From Urechis unicinctus (Eukaryota > Annelida > Polychaeta > Xenopneusta > Urechidae), in contig CM067349.1 in NCBI GenBank assembly GCA_034190875.2, positions 2,320,624-2,384,623 of the forward strand: a stretch of DNA of 64,000 nucleotides, read 5' to 3'. Each line of letters begins with the position of its first letter. Within the stretch, counting starts at the first letter, position 1. Below are positions 37,101 through 51,494 of this stretch, in pieces. Made by a program: the position numbers and the translations under genes. The notes under the pieces were generated by a model, which saw nothing but the letters and a program-made list of their open reading frames with translations, did no database searches and was not told the origin of the DNA.

Positions 37101-40100
37101 GATTACACCAAATACAATACTTCAAAAAGGATGTAAACCAAAGCAACTAGTGTGATACTTTGATGGCCATTGCTGAATTGAACGAATGATCGAAGGCATG
37201 GATTCAAGGCTTAGGTGAGCATTAATTGCATTTATGTCATGGATATAAATTATGAAACGTTTAGCATATAAAAGTCATCTCATCCTTGTTTTGTTCATAG
37301 ACCTGTACTGTCTGGTTCATTTGTTTTATTACCGTGAAACCCAGAAACGACGTGAGATAGTCATCATAACTGTGCTTGGTTGACATCATGCCATCATGTT
37401 CTGCTGATCGGTAATATAGCTTCATTAATGTTCAGATGCTGCTGCGGTGCGCGACTGTAGGAAACAATACTGCGAAACATAATTATATATCCGCATTCAT
37501 CCTCTATATATGCTGTTAACTTCCGTGTGATCCCATGCAGCGATAATCATAGCTTACAACATGTCCGTAGAATTGCCTGCATGGCTAATGGAAGAGGTCG
37601 ACACAATGAAACATGCTCGTTCATTAAATATATATAATAATGAACAGTATGACACGCAGCCATCGTTCATTGGACTGTTTATATTAAGCGCTTGCGATTT
37701 GATGCCAAATGTTGACAATATCCGAACCTTTCAAAATACAGGCAGTTGTGTTGATATTACGTGAAACACTAGCCAATAATCTTTGCTAAGACAATTCGGG
37801 AATTGCGAAGCAAACTACATCCAAAACAATCAAATTATACGAATATTCATGAGATCACGGCCCCTGATTTAGTCTCAAGATCGGATTTGTACTGGATTGT
37901 ATGCGTGCAATACAAGTACCACTACAACTAGATACTTAAGAGTTATTCATCACCGAATAATGGATGCAATATGCTAGACATACGTTTGAAAATCAACATG
38001 AACCATTGTAAATTTGTCTACCGCGACATCGGGATATTCTATTCATGCAATCTCTGTCAGCTCTTATCAACCAGCAACTTGTTAATCTGGCACCGGCGAT
38101 GTTCTGTATTAAGGGTGGCCAAAGTAACTGAACGGATGTTGACAGGCATCCGCAACAATCCTTGTCAATTGTTTCAGACATCTGCATCGGACGAGTTGTT
38201 AAGGCTTAGGTCGCATAGACACACTCAACGCCGTGAAGGTCGAGGCCATGAGATTATTCCCAGGGCACAACAGCCTAACGACAACTGCCTCATATCGTCT
38301 ATTGCTATTCCAAGCTACGCTGGTTAGCATAACTCACTGTCTTGTGTGGGTCATCTTATATCGGTGACATTCAAGGTGCGTTAATTTATTTCAAGATTTA
38401 ATCCGTGGATGGTATTCATGCAGGATATTTCCATTTAGCCGGAATAGGGCGATTATAATGAAACTCACCTTTGGGGTGGTTTTAATCAGTGCAATAAATG
38501 CCACCAGATAGTGTTTATGAGACGATATGGGAGTAGGGGTGGCCTGTTCTACACTTTCAATCCAACATGCAAAGATGTGATATCAAATCAGTTGATCCCA
38601 GTTATTGTTGCAAAATGGTATGTAAAATATTAAACGAAAAAGACTGACCACCATTGCATTAATACTTGGCAATAAAGCGTTCTTTCAGAATGCAGAAACA
38701 TGCTTATGTAATCTCGAGTGGGTCAGATTTTTCCATTATATTGAATTGTAGCTTAAAACGTATCTAAATTATTTGTACAAGGAATCTTCAGAGCATACTT
38801 TGCCGTGTCATGCTCGTACAACAACTATACGCCATGTCATTTTTCTATGGAGGCACGAAGCCTTCCACACCTATATTTATTCAATCCGTCCGTCTTTTTC
38901 GAGACCCTATCATTGTGCTCGATGTGACGTAACATGGATTGGCACGGCGTATTCAGCTAGACATGCTTCAGTAGCCACGACCTTATCAAGGTGTCATTAT
39001 TGTAGTAGTGTGATATATCATTTCCCCGGCAATGCTGCTAACTTTGTATCTAGGCTGTACGGAAAGGACTATAGAAGACGGGACGACATTATTACCATTA
39101 GAAACAGATTCACCTCGATTCAATGGGAATCATCCCATTCTTCGACTTATCAATGCATTATGATAAGGTGAATATTCGTAAAAATACATTTCCGCGCTGC
39201 AACATTGTACCCCAATTATCGACTTAATTTCAGTGGCGGCTGCCCATGACATATTGCAAGCGTCGTCATGCTTCTGTAAATGGTCCAGCGCAGTTTTTTT
39301 TCGATTCTCGTTCCTTTCATCATTGCCTGTCGTCATATTACGACAATAATAATTAGGCAATTGATTGATGTCTCGGTTCAAAGCAGTATTATAAACGGTT
39401 TGGAAACATCGGCGTAGCTTCAATAGGCACGGTAGGCCGGGCCTACACATCGTTTCCAAAAATGAATCGCACCATATTGGATCTATAGTTTAAAAAAAAT
39501 CTCGAGGGAGATCCCCCGAACCTCCCATACCAAGTGGGCCTAAACATCGTAATAGGCCCAGCTACGCCCCTGGGAAAGGTAAGTCAGCATAGAGAGTTGG
39601 GCTGAGGCTAACTAACGGACCACCCTGAAGTACATGTTCGTGTAGGTGTTTATCCTTCGGTCAAATTAAGTGTGACAACAACATGTAATTAACAGTTGTG
39701 GGCGTACCTCGAGCAGTACCCCACCTTCCATACCCCCTCGCCCCTAGTGACTTGAATGCTTGGCATGAATTCACTGGCAAAGATGAAGTTTTGGTAAAAT
39801 TCGGGTAGCGTGCTGCATTTTCGTCTACGCCCTCGTAATGCCCGTATAAGACGAACCCATATTGGCAATAGCGACTGGCATCTTGCCGTAAGTCAATCGT
39901 TAAAATTATGCATGTATATCCACGGGACGGACCGACATAATCTATTTCACATTTGATCGTTATAATCAGCTTCACAATCATGACTGTGTATTGGGTTGGT
40001 CACGTTACAGAGGCGTTGATTTACTCCAAAACATCAGGGTTAAGATAAGTATTCTCCGAGATACCATTATTCAGTCTGAATAGCATGAATGTCGTGCAAC

Positions 40101-42235
40101 TACCCATTAAGCTGAATCCTATCAGTACAGCTAATGAATACTGATGTCTGTTGCGTATAAGACACGGCACGGTGGGGACGATAGATGGGATGAGTATGAA
40201 TGGCGCATTCATTGGTCGTAGGAATTATCGATTATATTCTGTTGTCATATGAAAGGTAAAGATTGACAGGGTGTGTGAAATGTTGATTAAAACAACTAAA
40301 TCAGTGGCTTACTCTGGAAAATGCGATAACGTTTTTGCCACTGGACAACCGTTGGTATATATATATTGATCTAAACGGAAAATACCAAGCGCGATATGAC
40401 CCTTCATGTTGACGAACAAAGTGTAGTTAGGACGCCAGCAGATAGACTACAAAACATTGTATTGTAAGGTCCAGACACTCATTTCCAAGAATATTGTGGG
40501 CTCTAAATACAGCCCAAAACCAATACAGCTCTTTATCCTGCAATGTTGTAACTTATGCTGTTTGTTGCTTACGAATATAGATGCATGTTATCAAAGGAAG
40601 ATTACGTATAGCAGAACTCTTGGCACGGCTAAAATGATTGTCGGAAACGATGCAAAATAAACGAATCATCACATGATGGGTTTGTTCAGGTCTCATTAAG
40701 GCGTCGGTGATATCCGTGATCCGTGCTAGAGTGGTGAATAAGCGAATGGTCAACCGTATACCAGCTGCTGTGGAGCTAAATTTTAATGTCGCCATATTGG
40801 CTAGTAGGGAGATGGTAAGCAAGAAACTAGCACAATATTGTTCTTGATGATAGTGCTGAGTTATCATCAATATAAATCATCTGCATACAGAAAGTGCAAA
40901 TCTTTACAAAGACATATCCGCATGATATTGGTACTGTGGATTGCTGTTTGACTCCGCAAATAACTTTGCAATTCATGGATTGTTTCTCATTAATCTTCAC
41001 TACCTGCCTTGTCTAATGTTGGTTTTGCTCCAGGTATGTGACATTTTGATCTGAAATAGAGTTTTACATGTTGCGCATGGTCTATTTATTCTTTACACAG
41101 CCGAACGCTCATTGCAGCGATGCGTTTGAATTCTATTCAATGCTAGATTTAGTCCATATTCTATCGTTTTTACAGCTATAGAGTATAGAGGCAAAAATAA
41201 GCTGTGCAAAAACGAATTTAGATGGCTTCAACTTACCTAGAGTATTTGGCGTTGACAATAATGATGTTACCTGGGTTTTTAAGCTTGCTCTCTATGACGA
41301 GGGTCTTTCACGCAAGAGACAAACTGTGGTCAAGCAATGACGAGGTGGAGGACTACTAAGGGCTTGGGCAAAATGATAAAACGTTGTCATTGTAATTATT
41401 AGACAATTGGATTGAATGGAAAACTACGGAGACTTTTTTTAGTTGATATTCTACACACACCAAACCTTCCATCGAACTTAACGAACATTTAACCTGCTGA
41501 AGAATTCATTCACTGTGACCCCCACAACCTATTATTGTGATACAAAATGTACCCCTAAGTGTTGCCGACTGTAATAAATTATTATTGTTGTATACTTGGC
41601 TGGCTGGGGGCTTCTTGTAGCTATCTGAGCGCATTGGTGCCAACACAAAATGTTGAGATTTGCCAGCACTCTGTCTTACATCGGGACGTTTGATTCCTTG
41701 TGGGGCATTCAGCAGAAACATCCAAATTAGCCACTAGGCTGATAAGCAACGGGTAGTGTTCGGTTGGTGTCAATTGACCATACTCCAACGGATATGCAGA
41801 GGACACAAATGGTTTTATAAAACGTATCAGCTTCCTTTTAGTTAAGCTGCCAGGGCACTTCGGTGAAAAGGCGAACACCTATTGTGGGGCATGCTTTAGA
41901 TGAAACAGTTAGATCGTAAATGCCAGAATAAAACGGGTAGGTGTTGGCAAAGATTAAGATTAGATTGGAGGATATGAATATACACCGGCTAAGCAAGATT
42001 TGGTGCGATAACTACAATTATTGATATATGTATTTGCATATTACATTGCTTTCGATCAAAGGAATATCAATACTTATAGCTTTCGATAATTGATGAAAAA
42101 TATGCCTTCTGCAATAAGCACTTGTGCAAGCATGTAGTTTGAATACTATACCGAGGGTGCAATTCAGCAGATCTTAGGAAGTCGTATATGTTTTGACAGC
42201 TCTCAATGTCGTTCAAACCACTAGAAGAAATATTG
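34151..42235. other. 8-kb AT-rich gene desert
   Basis: I see no supported coding sequence, RNA gene or tandem array. Open frames such as 38773-39171 and 39459-39130 (-) have no recognisable motifs. A stretch near 39500-39575 with a TCGAGGGAGATCCCCCGAACCTCC block looks like a degraded repeat tail. Confidence 0.45.
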
Positions 42236-42600
42236 CTGTCGCATCACAATACTCCCACTTTATAAATATTGTTCGATGAACCTTACTATTCAACACTGTT
42301 AAGTTGGTCGGTGCATAAGACACATTTTCTATATGGCGAATAGCTCCTTCCATTGCCACAGACGACTGATAATTTCGGCAACATCAGTATATTAATCGAG
42401 CTATTGAGTTGAATAGAACATAGAGCAAACCGAATATCGGCAGTAAAATCCGGCAAATCGTACATCGCAGTGCATGTTCTTAATTAGCGTATTATTGACG
42501 CGGAGGGTATAGTTTGTTTGTAAAAGAAATCCTTTCATTAGGTAATAACATTGGCGTATGCAGTATAAATTGCTCATCATACTTTGGATATAAACACCCT
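42236..42600 (+). repeat. Dispersed repeat family D, copy 1
   Basis: Diverged match to 63560-63920 in the same orientation. Anchors: TCGCATCACAATACTCCCA, CTCGGCAACATC / TTCGGCAACATC, GCAGTAAAATCC, AAATCCTTTCATT and CTCATCATACTTTGGATAT. Confidence 0.9.
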
Positions 42601-42819
42601 GTCTTACGAAGCATTATCAATGACTATATGAGTTAATTAGCGTTCAGCTAGTCTCCATGTGTATGAAAGAGCTGAAAGCAAAGATCAAGTCATTCTTATA
42701 ATGGTATCTTACCTTGTGAACAGAAATCATTCGTAGTTAAAGTCGTGTTATTTTGGTGCTTGCAGCAGAATAAACGTTGACAATTTGGGATAAAACAAAG
42801 CAAATACATGGCAGAAATT

Positions 42820-43210
42820 TATACCTTGGATGTGGACTTACGATGGCCAGCGATATACAACCTGCGTCATTGAAAAACAGCTAGTGAGGAAAATACTAAC
42901 GATAACTGACTGCGATCATGACACATAAAAGGCATGCGCATGGAAAACAATACAGCACTTCATTAGCGGGACCTGAGTTCTGTCTTTGTTACAAGCAAAC
43001 TATTGCAACACTTCCAGCCATCGATATCGTCGACTCAGCGTATCATATTTGCTGATTTACAATAAATGTGAAATACGGAAAAGTCATACCAGCACAGCGC
43101 GGTTCAATAAAGTAATTTAAATGTATGGCAACATAATAGCCTCTATGGCCTACGTGTAAAGCTCACGCTGCTATCAAATAGAAACTACATGGCGTGCAAT
43201 CTCATTTTGT
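42820..43210 (+). repeat. Dispersed repeat family E, copy 1
   Basis: Diverged match to 47685-48135 and therefore also to the duplicated copy at 51495-51880. Anchors: GCGTCATT, GACACATAAAAGGCAT, CGAT-AATATCGTCGACT and GGCGTGCAATCT. It follows family D copy 1 closely, and may be part of the same unit. Confidence 0.75.
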
Positions 43211-43599
43211 CACGCCGCTGACTGGTTTTTTCTGTGGGAGTGATCAATGACCTTATTATTTAGGTGCCAGGCGGCCTAGGCTTTCGCTTTTTGCCGGAAG
43301 TAGTCGGTTGTTGACGATTGCCGATGAGGTAACATTTATTTGCAGATACATTAATCATACATTAGTAAAAAGACAATTTACATATACATGATCTTCAGAA
43401 TCCGCATGGCCAAAGAATCAAATAAAGCAAGCTCCTTAAAGATAATCAAAGCCAACAAAAACATGCAGTAACGCTTAAATTCATATGAATAACTCATTCT
43501 TGAGTTTAAAAACGCAAAAGCGGCGTCCCTAATTTTGGGAGCAGTATTTCTTTAAATGTATGCATAACACACGATGCAATTTATCAGTACCCAATGTAG

Positions 43600-43602
<3 letters not shown>

Positions 43603-43631
<29 letters not shown>
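43603..43631. repeat. AT microsatellite
   Basis: A 29-bp pure (AT)n run. Confidence 0.97.
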
Positions 43632-45590
43632 GACGGTTACCTTTGCAATAGTCTGGGTTAGTTTGCATAGAACTATGCAATGAATGGTCGAAACAATATC
43701 TTGGTATTGGGGGCCAAATACTACAAGACATAATAGGGGTAGCAGCCAAATTGATTGCCGACTGTGGGATTCTGATCTCAAGACGTACAGTCCACATCCT
43801 ACCAAGACGATGCCAATACTTATCCTTGTGTATGAGACATGTACCGTTTCAGTGGTGCTGAATAAAGGGCTACTTTACGCCTCTCTTTTGGAACGAATGT
43901 CCCATCATGGGAAATCATCGGTGAATAAACATCCCTTTAGTACAACCAGAGTCATCAATTCGTTGATCTGTCGCGTCAGATGTCATGTACTAAAACAGAA
44001 GCCATTTGAGGCTCGTTAAGCTTAGAATTGTCATTGCATGGTTCTATCTATTTTTTATCACTGCGCCGACATCGAGGAGCAAGTTCTATTCCTATTCAGT
44101 GATCCCATTCTGTCTCCATGGAAATGCTATTTAATTGGTATATTCTTCCTTCTTTTTAGACTTTCCAGTAAATGTTTCCACAAAGGTATATTGAGAACTT
44201 TCCTCCTGAGAATAACAGTATGCACATCCATTTATTAACCGTAAATGACGTCTACTGCTAACCGAGTTGATTTATGATGCAAGACTGGATTTCGATTCGA
44301 AGTTGTGCTGAAGCTATGTTCATCCATGTATTTGAAGCTAGAACATGTACAAGACAGCACTGTTGATGTGTTGCTATGACACCGCCTCGGGTCAAAAGTT
44401 CAACATACGACATCGAGGCTTCTGGGGGCGTTATTGAGAACACAATCGCATCGAGCAAATCACACGATTCACATGGACAAAGAAAACGATATCTTCTGCA
44501 TCCTTATATCTACGTAGGGCCGTTTTGTAACGCATCTATTTGGCCTGTTTGCCCAAATAGCCAATCAAATCTAACTCCATGGCATGAATTGCCAGCTCCT
44601 CTTTCCTGGAAAAATCGTCTGCCTGGCATCAGTTAAACACGAATGAGGAAATTCGTTAGGATTTTCACACATATCATTTTTGGGCAGCCACAAAATCTGT
44701 TTTCAATACTTCAAAGTATGTTAGATGACAAGTTAGAATAAGAGATCCTGCCAAAATACGGTTCGTCTTTCGGTGACTTAACCCTGTACGGAACAATTTT
44801 GTTTGATACTTAAATCTTCTTCGCTTATGCATTGGTGGGTGTTATTTATTGATTGTGGGTTTCCGTGCCTCGATTTCAATCAACGTTCTACGAAGACAAA
44901 GCAGATCAAGCTGTTTCAGTCAATTGCTAATAAAAAACCGGAGGGCGAGCCTGTTAGGCATCTGGACAAAGCCAATATTTACTGACTCGGAGATCCATTA
45001 ATTAATGAACCAAACAGACATGCGCGTCAATCCCTGACCAAGTGATGCGAAGTAATTTAGCATTATTACAAAACAACCATGCGCCTTTGTACAAGCTGAC
45101 ATGGCAAAGTTCGGATTCACTCCGGCAAAGCCTTCTCCCAACATTCTATCACGTGCACAAAACCGAGTATTGATGTCGATGTTTTCAGAGAAGCGAAAAC
45201 GTAAAAATCGTCATTGTTATACCTCCAACATATAAAAATACAGATGGATCTGTTTAAACAAAGGACAAAGGTCCGTGCATTTGTAGATTGCTAATTTGTG
45301 AGTTGTAAGGCGTTTGCAACCGAGAAGTTTGCTCCGATGAAGACGTTGTACATAACGACACAATATGGTGAGGCCAGGTTGCATGGCTATATCTCAGTAA
45401 ACCACCTGTTGTCACTGTCTTTGGCATGATTAAGGTGTATAATGCAAAAACAGCGGAAGCAGGTCTCGCGCAACATATATCAAGAGGGACGTCTGAATCG
45501 ATGATTGCGACGCGATAAATAGCTGGTATTTAAAGTTATGTGACATGACAATGTATTCTGGCTGTAATTTATGTTCATAGCATGCATTGC
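43632..45590. other. AT-rich DNA without recognised features
   Basis: Open frames at 43684-44019, 44038-44238 and 44376-44636 lie close together on the + strand but in different frames, with no recognisable motif; I do not call a gene. Confidence 0.4.
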
Positions 45591-45710
45591 ATTGATCGTC
45601 TGCCTGTCGTCCGGGGACAAGAAATTGCGAGCTCTTATTGGAGCCCTTAATTAGATTGTGCAATCAGAGCTCGCGATTTCTTTTCCCCGGACGACGAGAA
45701 GACGATCAAT
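45591..45710. repeat. Foldback with 45-bp arms
   Basis: The left arm (45591-45635) and the reverse complement of the right arm (45666-45710) agree at 40 of 45 positions, with no gaps and a 30-nt loop. Both outer ends read ATTGATCGTC inward and both arms contain GTCGTCCGGGGA and GCGAGCTCT. The arms are much richer in G+C than the surroundings. It could be a miniature foldback transposon remnant or a structured RNA; I cannot choose. Confidence 0.95.
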
Positions 45711-47684
45711 GAACTTCCGGGTACACTAAATCGCCTAAAAGGCTAAAATAGCGTTTGAACTCGAAAAAAGTACACTTTTAGATATCAAATATCGGGGCGG
45801 ACGGTTTGTTTAGGTAAAAGAATATTTTTTTCAATGGCTATGAGGCGCGCCAGGCTCGTTAATAGCGTTGTACCCTGCGTTATATTACAAGTTGTTTGGT
45901 ACGCGTGATGTCCCTCTATTAGCGATTCGCATGCTATAAGTTTGCCAGTGTTTGGCGTTGTGCTTACGCGTTACGACCTAAATTGAAAATTATGTACCAA
46001 GCGTAATTTCAATTGTTGCCTAACTTTATATCTTACCAATTCAATACTCTAATCATGATTTAGTTCTAAAATAACATGTTCCTTATAGCTAGTTTTGCAT
46101 CCGTTGTACAATAAAGCCGTATGATGGTATTGATTCACCTCCGTTTTCATCTACTCGTCTGTTGGGGAATTAACCACAATTTTGTATTGGTTTCGATCTA
46201 CACAGCGATTGGCGTTGACATTTAAGGCGAGGGCATTTCATAAAATACATATATTCAAGGCCAGCCAATAATTTATGGGAGAGATTAGAGTTTTAGGTAA
46301 AATTATACGATGTTGGCATGCCGATCATATTACATTCGGTGAAAGGGGAAGTATGCTGAAGCATTCATTCACTGTATTCCCTACACCCAGCTCATTGTTG
46401 CGAAATGAAATATAAAGCTACTTGTGGCTATTTGTGTGCTATGAAACACACAGGAAACGTTGCATAGAAGAGAAATCTATTAGCACTTCTGGCAAATTCT
46501 GTTACTGTCATAGGGTCTTGCTCGTGTCGCAACTGACGCATGGGATCGTGGAATAAGTGTAGCCACAATGTCATTGATTCTGCATGTGCAATATATCACA
46601 GCGATTCCGCAATCCAAGCCTGGATGAATTACGGACTTTTAAAGACAATTTGAATTTAAGATGATCCCTGTTCACATTACCTCATTTGGAAATCAAAAAC
46701 AACATGGAACCACTCATGCAAGCTTGTACAGCGTCAAATATTGAACCAAAAAGGTGTGTCTATTGCGACTGGCATTATAATGTGATGAATATTGTCACCA
46801 TCACAGAAGTAACGAACCAAACTTGACGACAGCGAATGCCATGTACACAAATGACCATAACTGCGTTGGTATACAGGGAGCGCTTCGTATTCCTACTTTG
46901 TACAAGATGCCATATTAGTTCCATGAATAAAGCATAACGAATCCCTTTCATCAGCGCCAAATCAATTATTAATGAGGCATCCAATGTAGGGATGTTTGCG
47001 ATGAACTCTCAACGGCGTTGATGTAATCCAGGCATAAATGTATAATTAAGAGAATTGTATTGTGTCACTTTCTCTCACAGCTGTGTTTAATAGAGCTCTA
47101 TAGAATATTATGGACCACGTCCGTGGGAGTTTGATCAAGTTACAAAACAGATCAATCTATGTATTAATACCTTCGTGTCGCCGTATTGTATTTCCCTACT
47201 TGGTACATAATGGGGATGGCCATCTATACTGACTGCCAATTGCTGTCCAATGAACATACATAATGTAATGTACTAATTCACGGAGATATCCAAATCATTC
47301 CTTGCATTGTTGACACGAACAAGACACTAGAGAGCTCCATTCGTCGCTCCTTCAGGCAAGGAGCAGTTTAATTTTAACTATGGCATATACAATTTAAAAG
47401 GTGATCGTGACGAATTCGATATAGATAGTAATTAATGCAATACAGCGATCCGATAGCGTCGATCTGTCGAGGGTGTTACAAGTTTAATCCAATATTTGCA
47501 TTTAAGCTGATTTGCATCCACATATTCAATAACATTTTAAAAATTGAAAGACGGTTGCTGTACATATCAGCTATTCCACCATAAATCACGTCTAAGCTAT
47601 GTAAAATGTTTTGTCGCTACTATAATAAAACAATATTCACTCAAAGCACTAACCTAACAGTCACAAAGCGGTATTAATCTATTG
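45711..47684. other. AT-rich DNA without recognised features
   Basis: No supported gene. Confidence 0.45.
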
Positions 47685-48135
47685 ACAATATGGACGGACC
47701 TAAGCCCGCGTCATTAGGGAACAAACACCGAGGAAAATAAAGAAAATCAATTACTTTGATTGAGACACATAAAAGGCATAAGACTGGCACATGCTGCATA
47801 ATGAAACAACATAGTTGCGAGTTTGACAAGGAAACGCTTGCATCAATTCCGACGATCAATATCGTCGACTAAACGTATACAAAAAACTAGTAGCCATCCC
47901 GGAAACTCTCCCCTGCAAGCATTGCCCATGAAACCGCACAAGGGCGGTACAAGCAATATACAAGCAAGATAAGCTAACACTTGCAGCATTTGAAGCGATC
48001 ATAATACATGTGTCAACGTATAAACACAGGGCAAAATACTCCCTTATTTTGTCAAAATACGCTATGTGAAGGCTGCGATCAAGATCTTACGACTTAATTT
48101 CACCCGAGTCTAACGGCGTGCAATCTAACACCAAA
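47685..48135 (+). repeat. Dispersed repeat family E, copy 2
   Basis: Partner of 42820-43210. The tandem duplication that starts at 47750 begins inside this repeat. Confidence 0.75.
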
Positions 48136-51100
48136 TAGATAGCCGTTTATGCACAATACATAGCCGAAGATTACTGGTTACATTTCACGTTTTGTTTGCG
48201 TTTGGTTGCCATACTAATACTTTTGGTGGACAAACATCGTTTGTCCGTAACAGCTAGTCAACTTAACTGTGTTTAAAAACACATCAGTTTGGGCAAAAAC
48301 AGGCAACAAAACCGTAACATATTAATATGAGATATTGATTCTGACCTTAACCAATAAGAGAACAATCGTGCCTACACATTGATTGAATGATCCGTTAATT
48401 AGGATTACACTATAACCAAATCCAGGGCTTGATTTAACAACCTCCCAAAATAAAAGGCCCATAACGTCTCTTGTGCATTAGTTGCGTGGTAGGCAGATCA
48501 TCTTAAAGGTACACAACGCTAATGCAAGCTTAGTAATACCATGTGCTATTCTCCAAAAAAAACGATTTTATGCTTGCCGTTACTTCGAATGTTGAACCGT
48601 GTAAGCTGTGCTATTCGTGCCTGGGTATTTCATTCACCCGGGAAAAAATTGTAACTAATGTCGCAGCACAGCTGAAACACTGGAGTTGAGACATCTAATG
48701 GAATTTATTATGCTAGCTATCCTTGTTTACTTCACAACTTCAAAAATTCGTTTGTGATTATAACGTCAATAAAAGACCACAATCTCAGAAGTCCGAGCAT
48801 GAAGCAGAACAATGTTGATGACTGCCCATTTGTGCGCTTGACAATAGCTAGTAGCAGCGGTTATATAGGCTTTGCATCCACTACTGTGCAGCTCAAATAC
48901 ACTTACAGTATTACGGGGACAATAGTAAGTGTTTTTGTTGTCCATATTATGCGAGAGTATTAGTTATTATTTGCTAACTGCTCATTAATGTAGCAATAAG
49001 AATGCCACGGGTTTGCACTCATTCATATTATGCATTACAATATTTCGATGGCCAAACCATATTTTCTTCGGCATTTCGTAACAAAATGGCTTCGCACAGG
49101 TATAATACGCATGGAGAACCACGCAAGGTAAGCGAATTTACCAGATCATGTACCATCAGATTGTTAATCTCATGTATATTTATAAACATCGGCTATGACG
49201 AATTATGAAAACGGTGGCTGCAACACATTGTAAGCATTCATTTATGTTTCTTAGCCACTGGCGCCATGACACCCAAACATCTGATCCCGTTTAAATGTTG
49301 CGGCTATATATGACGAAACATAACGAGACACTGATTATCTCCACATCAAGATAGCTGATATAGTTTTTCTCCCCATGCTTTGCTTTTAACGAAAGTCATA
49401 CTTGAATCGAAATGTGCGTCAGTAATGCAGATAATACAGAGACATCACAATCAGAACTCGCCGCACGTCTGAAATGGTTACTCTAACGATAATACTGACT
49501 GCAATGATGGTTGGTTAAGTTTGTAGCTTTGGAAGGTCCAAATGGTCACGAGGCAATGACTTAAAGGACGTGATTACGAGCATTCTTCCTTTTTTTGCCG
49601 CAGTCACTCAGACTTAACGTTCATTGCTATGCTGTTATAATGCATCTCTATAAAAGGGCTGCAGAGAAGAAGGGGACAGGGTCGGTTGATGGCATTTACC
49701 AACATTATCAACTCGATTATATTACCAAACGGCTTTGCGGAGCTCTATAGCGCTACAATAATCGGTAAAGGTACTACTGATTGACCACAGTGCATGTGGT
49801 GCTAAAATATCGTGCAGGGTCAACAGAGCGGCGGCAAAGCACAACCGATTACAACAATAGCTTTTCGTAAGATGCTACAATCTTTCCTGATATTTCATTT
49901 TGCATATCTCTACAGCATTACGTTCATTAGCCTCGAACTTCCGCCATGTAATTTATTCTCATTAAGAACGCTTGGCACAATGTGGAAATACCTTTGCTGT
50001 CTCGTATGTGAAACAATATCTTGCCTGAAAACAATCGCGCTTTCAGCAATCTCACATTTATAGAAGACTTATATTGTATAGATGTTGTTTGGCTCTATCT
50101 ATAGTTGCAGCAAAACTATAATCCTACTTTTATCACGTAGACCCAACCCCAGCAGTACTTAACATGCTGTAGTGTACATTTTATGCCATGAGCTATATAG
50201 GCTGATTGAGAGTCTATGCAACACACACTTTTGCGTACGAAAACTTACCATTGTTCCTATAGATTCGCACTGCATACGGTAGCTTTATACGGAGCAGGCG
50301 ATGCACAAAAGGGACAATAGTCAGCGAATCAACTCAACCAGCTGCGCTGCAAACCGGTATATAAAATATCAAGCCAAAATTAAGTCCATCATAGCGTTTT
50401 ATCTCCTGGACGTACTCATGCGCTTTCAGTACTCTAAAGACATACTAACGCCGAATTCGGCTTCATATTTATTTGCATGTATGGTCGCGTCAGGTCCTGT
50501 CGCACATTGAAGTGAAAAGTTCTCAGTTTCGAGTAATTTGGGTTCTATGAGCTACAAATATACAGGATTGTAGATTGTATCACTCCTACAGTTTGAGGAT
50601 CGATTAGATACTGACGGCGGCATAGCTTCGTTAACTCATGTAATTTGCCTAAGTTGAGGGGCAGCCCCTTTGAAGACGGAATATGAAGCATTCTTATAAA
50701 ACTGCATTGGTTCAATCCGTGTGGACTTTCTTTGACCCTATCTTTGTGGTACGTTACATTATTTAGCGATGTATCTAACGCACCACCAGCTTTAATCACC
50801 ATGACCTGATCAAGGTTACATAGCTGTGGTGAAGCAATAGACCATCCTCTCTGCTGAACACGTTATTTAGCGTGAATAACCACAAGAAAAAAACACTAGT
50901 AATTTACAGCATAAAATGACATGGTAATATAAGATTAAACGCAACTTCCCACGCCCCCATTTCCCCCGAAAAGGCGCTCTCATTACATTAACACCCATTA
51001 CGATGTCACGAGTAGGAGATATATTATCTATCGCTCTCCGAATACCACAGCCAGTTGCACTAACTTTCGACAACAGCTGACATGACATGCAGCTTATGCT

Positions 51101-51494
51101 GTGATCTGGTTGTACTGTGTCTGGTCTTGCCATCGGCAGGGGGTACAGTCGGAGTGGAAGTAATATGGAGGGTTAGGTTGACATTCCTGGCTAGCAGTTT
51201 ATTCGCGTGTCCAAATATACATATCATATCATAGCGTAGAAACCTGCATTGAATTAATAGATTTTTAGTCAAAAAGATAAGGCCACGATAATAATCTTAT
51301 GTGGTTCTTTGCTTTTCTACTTCAACGTTCATCATGCGTCCATCAGTCTTAAAGGCCCAATCGAATAAATAGAAGGTTACTGTGTATGACCAGGTTTTGC
51401 GCCGCTTATTGCTCTAATTAGGTTGAGGTTATTGTATGTCTTACATTGACTGCTTTTACGTATCTATGTTTCACGAGCCGCACTATCCAAAATG
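47750..51494 (+). repeat. Large tandem duplication, unit 1
   Basis: 3745 bp, nearly identical to 51495-55272. The identity starts at ATTACTTTGATTGAG (47750 and 51495) and ends at CCAAAATGATTA (about 51498 and 55272). Differences are scattered single-base changes and short indels, for example an extra T at about 51986 and extra As at about 52048. The identical open frames at 48754/52500 and 49002/52748 follow from the duplication and are not evidence of genes. Confidence 0.98.

Noticed and set aside
43684-44636. Cluster of + strand frames (111, 66 and 86 codons) suggesting a multi-exon gene
   Set aside because: Different frames, no recognisable domain and no clear pattern of splice sites or codon bias.
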